From assembly GCF_018619335.1 (NCBI RefSeq), contig NZ_JAHHDX010000039.1, positions 1-64,000 on the forward strand: 64,000 nt of DNA, in the 5' to 3' direction. Below the pieces are notes generated by a model. That model did not search any database and was not told the DNA's origin. It was given only the letters and a program-made list of their open reading frames with translations. This stretch comes from Alteromonas sp. ALT199 (lineage in GTDB: Bacteria; Pseudomonadota; Gammaproteobacteria; Enterobacterales; Alteromonadaceae). Shown piece after piece: positions 16,542-24,177 of this stretch. A program made the translations under genes and the position numbers. Every line of letters starts with the position of its first letter. The stretch's first letter is position 1.

Positions 16542-18674
16542 CTATTTATCGAGGGAGTCTGGCCACTTAATACTTGCTACGTTGTTGAATGACGTGGCAA
16601 TTCGTGAGCCAGGAAAGTTAAACTTAGTATCTAACATTGTTGGATGCGCTCTTGGTGTCTTAAGCGTTTCAATAACGCCTACCCAGCCGTTTCTACCAGA
16701 AAGCTTAGTGGCGTATAGTGCGTAGTCGACAACGGCAAACGTGCGTTTCCATGCAGAGTCGAAATCATCGTCTTTATCAGGGGGAAGCAATGAAAAGCCT
16801 ATGCTGCAGGTAATATTGATAGGTTTCTCTAAGCCAATATCAAAAGGCGTGTGAGCTACCATTTCGCGACAGCGCTCTGCCAACTCTGGTAATTCTTCTC
16901 TATTTGAATGCCGACATACTACCAAAAACTCTTCGCCGCCCCAGCGAATAATAAGATCGGTCTGTCTAAATACTTCTTTGAGGACGTTGGCAAATACTGA
17001 GAGCACTTTATCTCCAGCTATATGCCCATAATCATCATTGATACGTTTGAAGTGATCAATATCAATGAGAAGGCAAAGTAAATCTTGTTTAGATTTGCTG
17101 TCATCAGGGTTTTGCTTAGCTGAAAATTGGCTGCGTCTAATTTCCCCTGGAAGCTGTGACTCTAGATAGTGCCTATTGTATAAACCGGTTAATGGGTCAC
17201 GTAAACTCACTTCTTCAAGCGTTCTGTAGGCTCTCTTTAGCTCTTCATTCTTCTCTTGGAGGATCAAAGTTTGTTGCCTGACTTCGCGGCGCAATATAAT
17301 GGTCTGTTGGCGTTGTTTGTAGCGACCCCATACCAGAAATGTCAGCAACATCGCCGCTAAAGATACACTCCAAAATAAGGTGCTTTGTAAGTTTTCATGT
17401 TCAGCTTGGGCAAGCACAAGTTGCTTTGACTCTTCTAGTTTTTCTAGCGTACGAGACTGACGCACAAGCTCGATTTCAGCTTGCAATCCTTCAATAGCTG
17501 ATTTGTTTTCAGAATCTAGTAATACTTCACGTAACTGTTGAATGACAGATTGAATGTCTAAAGCTTTTTTGAACTCTCCTAACGATACAAATGCACTAAG
17601 CTGCAATGAAAGAAAGCTTAACTGCCCGCGAATATCTCTATTTAGCCTCGCATCAATAGTGCCGGTTCGTGCTTCTTTTAATGCTAGCTCAAAGTTTTGC
17701 TCTTTCATGTAAGCTTGAGCTAGGGCAAGTCTTCCCTCTTTCATCAATTTTGCCTGTCCTGATGAACTTGCGAACTTCATTGCTTCTTGTAGAAGCTCCC
17801 TACCTTTCGCTATATCATTATTTTCCACTAGCGCCTTACCCATTAGCATTTTAGCTTCTGCAATTGCACCAACATCATTGGTTGAAAGCAAAAGAGCAAG
17901 GCCTTCGTTAATGGTTTTTATGGCTTGCTTAATGGTACCTGACTTTAGCGCTAATGCGCCCATACGTGTTTTTATTGTACCAAGTAGTTTAGGCGACCCC
18001 GTGCTTTGAATGCTATCGAATGCATCTTGGTAATAGGTGTGGGCTAACGTGGCCTGGTTGAGTAAGCTATAAATTTCGCCGATGCGAAGCAAAGTAACGC
18101 TCATTTGGTTAGCCATTTTGTTTTCGCGAAAGTAACTTAATGCTTGCTTTAACGGTTCTAGAGCGGTTTCAATTTCGCCTTGTTCTTGCTGAATAATGCC
18201 TAGTTCAAGATTCAGTTGAGCCTTCAGCAATTCGTTGCGTTCTATTTGTGCAATAGACATAGCTCGGCGAATATACGTCAGTGCAATCGTATAATTCGAT
18301 AGGTGCCTTTCTGATGTGGCGAGTTGTAACAGCGTTAACGCCATTTTGTTTAAATCACCATCAGAGGTGTAACGCTCTAGGGCTGCGTTAAAAATGGCTT
18401 TCGCCACTTCAAAGCGAGAGGCGTTTTGCAGTAAGGCTCCGAGAGTAGAAAATGTATCAGCAGACATCTGCTGCTGTTGAAGCGCTTGCTCTAAAAGTAA
18501 TAGAGCTTTGCTATCTGCATCAGCATATTGCTTGGCGTTTAAAAGGTTCTCGATATCGGTAATTTCGGTATCGAAAAGCTCAAACGCTTTTACCGTTTTT
18601 ACCTGTGCGCAATGCACGGTGATCAGTAGGGCACACACAAGTAGACGCACTGTGCTAAATCCTTTACGGCCCAT
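16542..18674 (-). CDS. TPR-GGDEF diguanylate cyclase
   Basis: A 710-residue protein with a signal peptide (about 1-30), an exported tetratricopeptide-repeat region (about 45-380), a coiled coil, one membrane segment (about 425-445, WSVSLAAMLLTFLVWG) and a cytoplasmic GGDEF domain. The active-site motif is GGEEF at 579-583; RQTD at 570-573, five residues upstream, fits the RxxD inhibitory site, so product feedback is expected. The domain begins with RDPLTGLYNR. It should make cyclic di-GMP from GTP in response to a periplasmic protein or ligand sensed by the TPR region. The downstream GFA-like gene lies in the same unit. Confidence 0.9.
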   Translation of the reverse strand: MGRKGFSTVRLLVCALLITVHCAQVKTVKAFELFDTEITDIENLLNAKQYADADSKALLLLEQALQQQQMSADTFSTLGALLQNASRFEVAKAIFNAALERYTSDGDLNKMALTLLQLATSERHLSNYTIALTYIRRAMSIAQIERNELLKAQLNLELGIIQQEQGEIETALEPLKQALSYFRENKMANQMSVTLLRIGEIYSLLNQATLAHTYYQDAFDSIQSTGSPKLLGTIKTRMGALALKSGTIKQAIKTINEGLALLLSTNDVGAIAEAKMLMGKALVENNDIAKGRELLQEAMKFASSSGQAKLMKEGRLALAQAYMKEQNFELALKEARTGTIDARLNRDIRGQLSFLSLQLSAFVSLGEFKKALDIQSVIQQLREVLLDSENKSAIEGLQAEIELVRQSRTLEKLEESKQLVLAQAEHENLQSTLFWSVSLAAMLLTFLVWGRYKQRQQTIILRREVRQQTLILQEKNEELKRAYRTLEEVSLRDPLTGLYNRHYLESQLPGEIRRSQFSAKQNPDDSKSKQDLLCLLIDIDHFKRINDDYGHIAGDKVLSVFANVLKEVFRQTDLIIRWGGEEFLVVCRHSNREELPELAERCREMVAHTPFDIGLEKPINITCSIGFSLLPPDKDDDFDSAWKRTFAVVDYALYATKLSGRNGWVGVIETLKTPRAHPTMLDTKFNFPGSRIATSFNNVASIKWPDSLDK

Positions 18675-18800
18675 TCGATTGTATCTCCTATAGGCTATCA
18701 GAATATGTTGGCTGAGTATCCCAGCAGGCTAAGGCTAAGGCAACATTATTATTGTGAAGGATAAAACGAATTTTATGCGTATCTGGATTTATACTTTAGT

Positions 18801-19124
18801 TTAGCTTTTGCTATTATTTTCAATCCACTCTCGAATTAACGCAGACTTGGCTTTACCTGTCTTCCGAGAGATCTTTGCTAACTTTTCAATACATAACGGC
18901 GTTAACGTAAAGGTAGCATGTCGCATACCTTCTGCTTTTGCAGGCTTTCTTATCGGTACAACACTGTCTGTACAAATTTCTTTTGATTCGTTTTTTGCTG
19001 TCAACGTTTGCTTTTTATCTACTTCACCTTGGGCATAAAGCAGTGCATCATCGATAAAATCTTCAACAGAGCGAAGGTTGGGTTTAGCTAATGGCTTCGA
19101 CTTTTTGAGGTTGAGTAAACTCAT
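18801..19124 (-). CDS. Ribbon-helix-helix partner of ParA
   Basis: A 107-residue protein. The C-terminal 45 residues (RHATFTLTPLCIEKLAKISRKTGKAKS and after) look like a ribbon-helix-helix DNA-binding domain of the CopG/MetJ type; the N-terminal half is polar and probably disordered. GGAGG directly abuts an ATG at 19130, leaving no spacer, but lies six bases before the ATG at 19124, which decides the start. It overlaps the end of the ParA-type gene by about 41 bases in another frame, indicating translational coupling. By analogy with plasmid ParA/ParB(RHH) systems it would bind a centromere-like site, but none was recognised here. Confidence 0.7.
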   Translation of the reverse strand: MSLLNLKKSKPLAKPNLRSVEDFIDDALLYAQGEVDKKQTLTAKNESKEICTDSVVPIRKPAKAEGMRHATFTLTPLCIEKLAKISRKTGKAKSALIREWIENNSKS

Positions 19125-19779
19125 AAGCATCCTCCATTTTGCCAGCTAATAGCTCTTCAAACAGGTTTCTTATTTCCGTGGCCGCTTTACCTTCAGGTTC
19201 GCTTTCAATTACCGATTGCCCTGACTCCTCTGAGTCATCGTACATGTTTCGACTAAAAGTAACAGAGTTTAGGACAGGAATACCAAACGAGCGACACACT
19301 TCTTTTGCTTCTAGAATACGATTAGCCAGGCTAGGAAGGGAAGGGCACTGTGTGATGACAAACGCTGCGTTCATTTTTGGGTTGACCATTTTACAGGTAG
19401 ACAAAATATCTTCCATGTGAGGCACCGTTTTGAGGTCGCGACGTTTAGGTCTAAGAGGAATAAGTATGTGGTCCGCAACGGCCATCGACGAGCGAAGCGC
19501 TAGGTTGTCTTGACCGCCGCAGTCGATTACTACGTAATCGTAGTACTGTCGCAGGCTTAGCAGTTCGTTGCGTATTTTTCCGTATAACTGAACACAGTTT
19601 ATTTCAGCAAGACGAGGGTTAGCTTTGCGTTCTTGGATCCAATCTGAAGTCGTTCGTTGCGGGTCACAGTCAACCATTAATACCTTGGCTCCTTTTTCAG
19701 TACGAAGATACACTGCAATGTTTTGCGCTATGCAGCTCTTTCCGCTACCGCCTTTTTCTCCACCAACTAAAATAATCAT
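19084..19779 (-). CDS. Orphan ParA-family ATPase
   Basis: A 231-residue MinD/ParA ATPase with the deviant Walker A motif GGEKGGSGKS (about residues 5-14), Walker A' VDCDPQRTTSDW and YVVIDCGGQD. It is short and lacks an N-terminal DNA-binding domain, like plasmid type Ib ParA proteins, and unlike the chromosomal Soj near gidA. A longer frame begins at TTG 19794, but GAGGG lies 8 bases before the ATG at 19779, so that start is preferred. Its downstream overlapping partner is a ribbon-helix-helix protein. It could position a protein cargo or be a relic of an integrated plasmid; no replication genes are nearby. Confidence 0.82.
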   Translation of the reverse strand: MIILVGGEKGGSGKSCIAQNIAVYLRTEKGAKVLMVDCDPQRTTSDWIQERKANPRLAEINCVQLYGKIRNELLSLRQYYDYVVIDCGGQDNLALRSSMAVADHILIPLRPKRRDLKTVPHMEDILSTCKMVNPKMNAAFVITQCPSLPSLANRILEAKEVCRSFGIPVLNSVTFSRNMYDDSEESGQSVIESEPEGKAATEIRNLFEELLAGKMEDAYEFTQPQKVEAIS

Positions 19780-20015
19780 GGTGATAACCCTCAAATATCG
19801 CTGTACGTTAAAATGCTGAGCGTTAAGGGGTCGAAAATAATATCTCGACCGTACCTAACTTATGTTAAAAGCATAGGCAGGCTTTTCGCTAGGTTCAGCA
19901 TCAAAATCGATATTAACGAATGTGAGACGATACCTATTGATTTGTGAGAAAACTCATTCTAGTCTTCTACGTCTATACAATAATTCACAGTAAAAATTAC
20001 CGATAAGAGGTTGTT

Positions 20016-20756
20016 ATGTCAGAAAGTCGCTTTACTTCCAAAGAAGGTCAAAAAATACCTAGTGTGTCATTTCCATGCCGCGAAGGTGAAGCATGGACAA
20101 CGAAAACGACAGATGAATTATTTTCTGGCAAAAACGTAGTGGTGTTCTCACTTCCAGGTGCATTTACACCTACTTGCTCTTCTACTCACTTACCTCGTTA
20201 CAACGCATTAGCGAAGAAGTTTGCTAAGCACGGTATTGATGAAATTGTTTGTGTTTCAGTAAACGACACCTTTGTAATGAATGCGTGGGCTGCTGACCAA
20301 GAAGCCGCTAACATTACTGTAATCCCTGATGGAAACGGTGACTTTACCGACGGCATGGGTATGCTGGTAGATAAAACGGACTTGGGTTTTGGTAAAAGAA
20401 GCTGGCGCTATTCTATGCTAGTGAAAGATGGCGTCGTAGATAAAATGTTTATTGAGCCTGATGTTGCTGGTGACCCGTTTGAAGTGTCAGATGCAGATAC
20501 CATGCTGGCATACATTGCTCCAGAAGAGCAAACTAACGCACCAGTTTCTGTTATCACCAAACCTGGTTGTCCTTTCTGTACGAAAGCGAAAAAGCTGCTA
20601 GATGAAAACGGCTACGAGTACGAAGAAATCGTATTGGGCAAAGGTGCCTCATTAACCAGCTTAACTGCTATTAGCGGTCGCGAGACTGTTCCGCAAGTTT
20701 TTATTGGCGGTAAACATATCGGTGGTTCTGACGAACTAGAGGCCTACTTTAGCTAA
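20016..20756 (+). CDS. Peroxiredoxin-glutaredoxin fusion (Prx5 type)
   Basis: A 246-residue cytoplasmic peroxidase. Residues 1-165 are a Prx5-type peroxiredoxin with the peroxidatic Cys54 in PGAFTPTCSSTHLP. Residues about 174-246 are a glutaredoxin with the CPFC motif (Cys185 and Cys188) and TVPQVFIGG. The fusion is the known hybrid peroxidase of Haemophilus and other gammaproteobacteria, which reduces hydroperoxides using glutathione. AGAGG lies before the ATG. A strong terminator follows, so it is a single-gene unit. I see no clear OxyR site in the upstream 230 bases. Confidence 0.95.
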   Translation: MSESRFTSKEGQKIPSVSFPCREGEAWTTKTTDELFSGKNVVVFSLPGAFTPTCSSTHLPRYNALAKKFAKHGIDEIVCVSVNDTFVMNAWAADQEAANITVIPDGNGDFTDGMGMLVDKTDLGFGKRSWRYSMLVKDGVVDKMFIEPDVAGDPFEVSDADTMLAYIAPEEQTNAPVSVITKPGCPFCTKAKKLLDENGYEYEEIVLGKGASLTSLTAISGRETVPQVFIGGKHIGGSDELEAYFS

Positions 20757-20780
20757 TACAATTTGTGTTTTAATCGTCAC

Positions 20781-20816
20781 AAAAAACGGGAGCATGGTAA
20801 ACTGCTCCCGTTTTTT
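20781..20816 (+). terminator. Terminator after the peroxiredoxin gene
   Basis: The stem ACGGGAGCA / TGCTCCCGT with an 8-base loop is flanked by A6 and T6. It can work in both directions. Confidence 0.92.
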
Positions 20817-20840
20817 ATTAATTATCCGTAGCGGGGAATA

Positions 20841-21935
20841 ATGGTGTCGTCAAAGTTTTTTGTAAAAATGCTCACAGGTATTGTTGCGCTTTTAGGTGTA
20901 AACATGGCTATAGCCGAAAATTTGGCTACAAGCGATAGCAGCGAGATAAAAACCAAACGTTTTTCAGAGCAGCAAAATCAGTTTAAAGCATTTTACGAAA
21001 AAGAATGGGGGCAAACCCAGCCTTGCAGAGAGACGGCGCTCAACCGTTTTTCAGTATGTAGCAATATATTGCGCAACGAAGGCAATTCACCTTTCATGCT
21101 GACCAATAAAACGAGCAGCAAAGTAGCAGTGTTGATCCACGGCCTTAGCGATTCTCCATTTTTTATGCGTGAAATTGCTAATATTTTGTTTGAGCAGGGC
21201 TTTACTGTAGTAGTGCCGCTTTTACCAGGCCATGGTAAACGAGATGCTGATGATGACATGTCTGACTGGGATTTAGCTGAGCGCTGGCAAGCACATGTCG
21301 ATGAGGTCATTAATTTAGCTGATAGCATGGGCGATACCTTGCTTGTGGGTGGCTTTTCTACTGGCGGTGCTTTGGCCGTTGAGCATTATTTGGATAGTGC
21401 CAATAGCGATGCTAACAATATTGACGGCTTAATGCTTTTTTCCGGTGCCCTCGCGTTGTCTGACAATGCTGAAAGTATGTCTCGAATTTGGGGGATCAAG
21501 CTTTTAGCTAGAATAATTGATGGAAGCTATGAAACCCATGGCCCCAACCCTTATAAATACCCAAACGTGGCTGGCTTAGCTGGATTGGAGTTAATGGACT
21601 TAATTAACACAATTCGGGAAAAAGTTGAGGAGGGGCAACAAGTTGAAGTACCACTTTTCGCCGCTCACTCCCAAGCAGATGTGACTACGCCTATCCATGG
21701 AATAGAGCTTTTAATGGAGGCAAGCGAAGGGCCAAATACCTTCTTTGTAATTGATGAGTCGTACGGGTTGTGCCACGCTGATCTTGTGGTAAACACTAAG
21801 TTGCTGAATAAAATGAATTTCAATGCAAACATGGTTAATCAACAAGAAGAATGCGCGGTACCTAAAGCAAATCCGCTGTTTTCAACTATGGGCTTGATGT
21901 TGCGTGATTACTTGTCGCAGTTCAGCACGCCCTAG
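20841..21935 (+). CDS. Exported alpha/beta hydrolase
   Basis: A 364-residue hydrolase with an N-terminal signal peptide (about 1-26, ending AIAEN). The oxyanion turn HGLSDSP is at 100-106, the nucleophile Ser173 in GFSTGG, Asp280 in AAHSQADVTTP, and His312 in YGLCHADL; these four fit a Ser-Asp-His triad. The wording resembles monoacylglycerol lipase or carboxylesterase families. It lies in the periplasm or is secreted. The preceding terminator suggests its own promoter within a very short gap. The natural substrate is not evident. Confidence 0.82.
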   Translation: MVSSKFFVKMLTGIVALLGVNMAIAENLATSDSSEIKTKRFSEQQNQFKAFYEKEWGQTQPCRETALNRFSVCSNILRNEGNSPFMLTNKTSSKVAVLIHGLSDSPFFMREIANILFEQGFTVVVPLLPGHGKRDADDDMSDWDLAERWQAHVDEVINLADSMGDTLLVGGFSTGGALAVEHYLDSANSDANNIDGLMLFSGALALSDNAESMSRIWGIKLLARIIDGSYETHGPNPYKYPNVAGLAGLELMDLINTIREKVEEGQQVEVPLFAAHSQADVTTPIHGIELLMEASEGPNTFFVIDESYGLCHADLVVNTKLLNKMNFNANMVNQQEECAVPKANPLFSTMGLMLRDYLSQFSTP

Positions 21936-22044
21936 CTTAGCAACGCTGGTCACTGGCTTTACCGCCCGGTTACATCACGCTATTATTGGAGTGTAATGGT
22001 GGTATGAATAGCCATTAAATTTAACAGCTGCCTGAGTAAAGTGT

Positions 22045-22584
22045 TTGAGCAAGTTTCAATTTCGTTTAACGCTTAAAGCGTACAAATCAGCGAACGGGAG
22101 TTCGTTGGTCTTTATGTTATTTTTAATGATGGCCCTTGTGTCGTCAGGCAGTGCTGTATCTATTGAACATTCATACGAACACGTTCACTCAATGCCAGTC
22201 ATGGCACAACAATCTGTTTCGCCTCATGCTTTTCATGAGGTTCATTCATCTGAGTCTGTTGATACACATTGCCAGCATCAGAAGATGTCATCTGAGCATG
22301 CTAATTTAAGTGCCAATAGTAATGTGAGCGACGTTGCTCAACTCAGTGACGCTAACGAGCATAACGCGAATGAAGTACTAACAACCGACATGCCGTGCTG
22401 CAAGGAAGAATGTAATTGCCCTGCAGACCATTGTTTTAACCTCAGCGCCAGTGCGCTTATTCAGCCAACAGTTGAAACCGAAGTGTCGGTAGCGAGAATG
22501 GCTGCCACTGCACCTCTTATTGGGCAGCGTATATCCCTTCACTTTGGGCAGTTTCGCCCACCCAAATCACTTTTCACAGCATAG
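22045..22584 (+). CDS. His/Cys-rich exported protein heading the metal efflux operon
   Basis: A 179-residue protein without a family I can name firmly. A hydrophobic signal segment at about 20-38 precedes a His-rich stretch (EHSYEHVHSM, HAFHEVHSS) and a Cys cluster PCCKEECNCPADHCF. The layout recalls small exported copper-binding proteins such as CopL in front of Cus/Cop systems. The frame starts at TTG 22045; an internal ATG at residue 24 would remove much of the signal region, so the start is uncertain. It lies about 175 bases before the outer-membrane channel gene on the same strand. Metal chelation in the periplasm is inferred from composition and context. Confidence 0.65.
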   Translation: MSKFQFRLTLKAYKSANGSSLVFMLFLMMALVSSGSAVSIEHSYEHVHSMPVMAQQSVSPHAFHEVHSSESVDTHCQHQKMSSEHANLSANSNVSDVAQLSDANEHNANEVLTTDMPCCKEECNCPADHCFNLSASALIQPTVETEVSVARMAATAPLIGQRISLHFGQFRPPKSLFTA

Positions 22585-22759
22585 ATCTATCTTGCGGATT
22601 TGTTTCGCAGTAGAGACGTATTTTATTTAACCATCTTGGTGGTTCGTTTTGAGATCTCTCTAGTCTTTTATCTATGTAACGCGTGGAAAGCCCTTTTGCT
22701 AATACCTTTGTCAAAGTCAGCGAAAAGAGAGCTATGCCAGCACGCTTTACTCCTAAAAA

Positions 22760-24175
22760 GTGATGTTATACATGAGCAACTATTCGGTACCTAAAAAAGT
22801 AAGCGCGAGGGCTGTCAAGCTTTGTAAATCAAGCATTTTGTTCGCAATACATTTTCTGCTTTCTTATTTTTTGTTGGTTAACAATTCTGTCAAAGCGCAT
22901 TCTTTAAGCCTAGAACAAGCGCTGCAGTTAGCTATTCAACACGACCCGTCGCTTAAAGGGAATGTGTATCGCAAGCAAGGTTTTAAGGCAGAAGCTGAAG
23001 CGTCATTATATTGGGAAAACCCACAAATGTCGGCGTCCGTTCAAAACTTGCCTACCGACGGCTTCGCGATTGACCAAGAGCCTATGACGCAATTTAAAGT
23101 GGGTTTGAAGCAGCAATTGCCAAGAGGCAATGAAAATCAGTATAGCCAACAAAAATACTTGGCTATGGTCGATAAGGTGTCTATAGAGAGCCAAGTCAGA
23201 AAGGCGTGGCTTAAACGTGAAGTTACCCTTACTTGGTTAGATTGGATTTACGCAATGCGCCGCATTGCGTTATTAGATAAAGAAAGGTCACTGCTTACTC
23301 AACTACTTGAGTTTACTGACTCTAGATACAGTCAAGGTGTTGGGGCTGCTGAACAGCAAGACATACTGCAGGTGCGCTTAGCATTGCTATCGTTGGACGA
23401 TAAATACCTGCAGGCTTATCAGCTAAAAAACGAAGTGAAATCTGCACTTTCAAAATGGCTTGGTGCCCCGCTAGATGAAACCATTAGTGCGCCGGTAATT
23501 CAATCAAAGCCAGAGACTATAGAACTCGATGCCATTTTAAACCGCAGCAATCTAAGTCTCTCTGCTTTCTTAACGTTTATTGAGAGTAGTGAGCCTTTTT
23601 CCATACTGCGTCACCACCCAGAGGCCATGGCACTTCAGTTTCAAACAGAAATAGAAGCGCAAAATGTCAATATAGCGCGAGAGAAAACCAAGTCTCAGTG
23701 GGCATTTGAGGCCAGCTATGGGTACAGACAAGATGCTCAGAACGGCGCGAGCCGGGCTGACTTTGTTTCACTCGGTGTTCAAGTAGACTTGCCCTTTTTC
23801 AATAAGTCTCGTCAAGACGCCTCAATTGCAGCGGCTGCGTCTAAAGTGAGTGCGTCTGAAACGGACTTCCGCTTGAAAGTGAACGAGCTTGCAGCAAATG
23901 CTGAGGTGCTTAAATCACGATTATCGGGCTTAAGTGAGCGAAAAGCGCTTTACGAAACCGTGCTAATTGGAGAAATACAGCAACTCTCTGAGGCCGAGCT
24001 TACAGCCTATACCACAGACACAGGCGATATAAGCGACGTAGTAAGTGCCAAGCTTAAGCAAATACAGGTGCAGGAAGATTTACTTAGTATTGAGGTTGAG
24101 CGAGCCAAAACCCTGGCGTCGCTTTCTTATTTGTACCTGCCATCCAAAGCCCATTTTTCGAATAAAGAGCAGTAA
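22760..24175 (+). CDS. TolC-family outer membrane channel of RND metal efflux
   Basis: A 471-residue outer-membrane factor (CusC/CzcC role). After an export signal (about 25-50) it begins LSLEQALQLAIQHDPSLKG, the standard TolC-family opening, and has two repeats of long coiled coils with barrel strands. It forms the exit duct of a tripartite pump with the following adaptor and transporter genes; the adaptor starts 3 bases after this stop. Three closely spaced starts (GTG 22760, ATG 22763, ATG 22772) are possible and none has a strong ribosome binding site. Metal specificity comes from the neighbours. Confidence 0.88.
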   Translation: MMLYMSNYSVPKKVSARAVKLCKSSILFAIHFLLSYFLLVNNSVKAHSLSLEQALQLAIQHDPSLKGNVYRKQGFKAEAEASLYWENPQMSASVQNLPTDGFAIDQEPMTQFKVGLKQQLPRGNENQYSQQKYLAMVDKVSIESQVRKAWLKREVTLTWLDWIYAMRRIALLDKERSLLTQLLEFTDSRYSQGVGAAEQQDILQVRLALLSLDDKYLQAYQLKNEVKSALSKWLGAPLDETISAPVIQSKPETIELDAILNRSNLSLSAFLTFIESSEPFSILRHHPEAMALQFQTEIEAQNVNIAREKTKSQWAFEASYGYRQDAQNGASRADFVSLGVQVDLPFFNKSRQDASIAAAASKVSASETDFRLKVNELAANAEVLKSRLSGLSERKALYETVLIGEIQQLSEAELTAYTTDTGDISDVVSAKLKQIQVQEDLLSIEVERAKTLASLSYLYLPSKAHFSNKEQ

Positions 24176-24177
24176 AT

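Noticed and set aside
22600-22794. 64-codon open frame before the TolC-family gene
   Set aside because: It overlaps the channel gene start, has no recognisable domain and no clear ribosome site.
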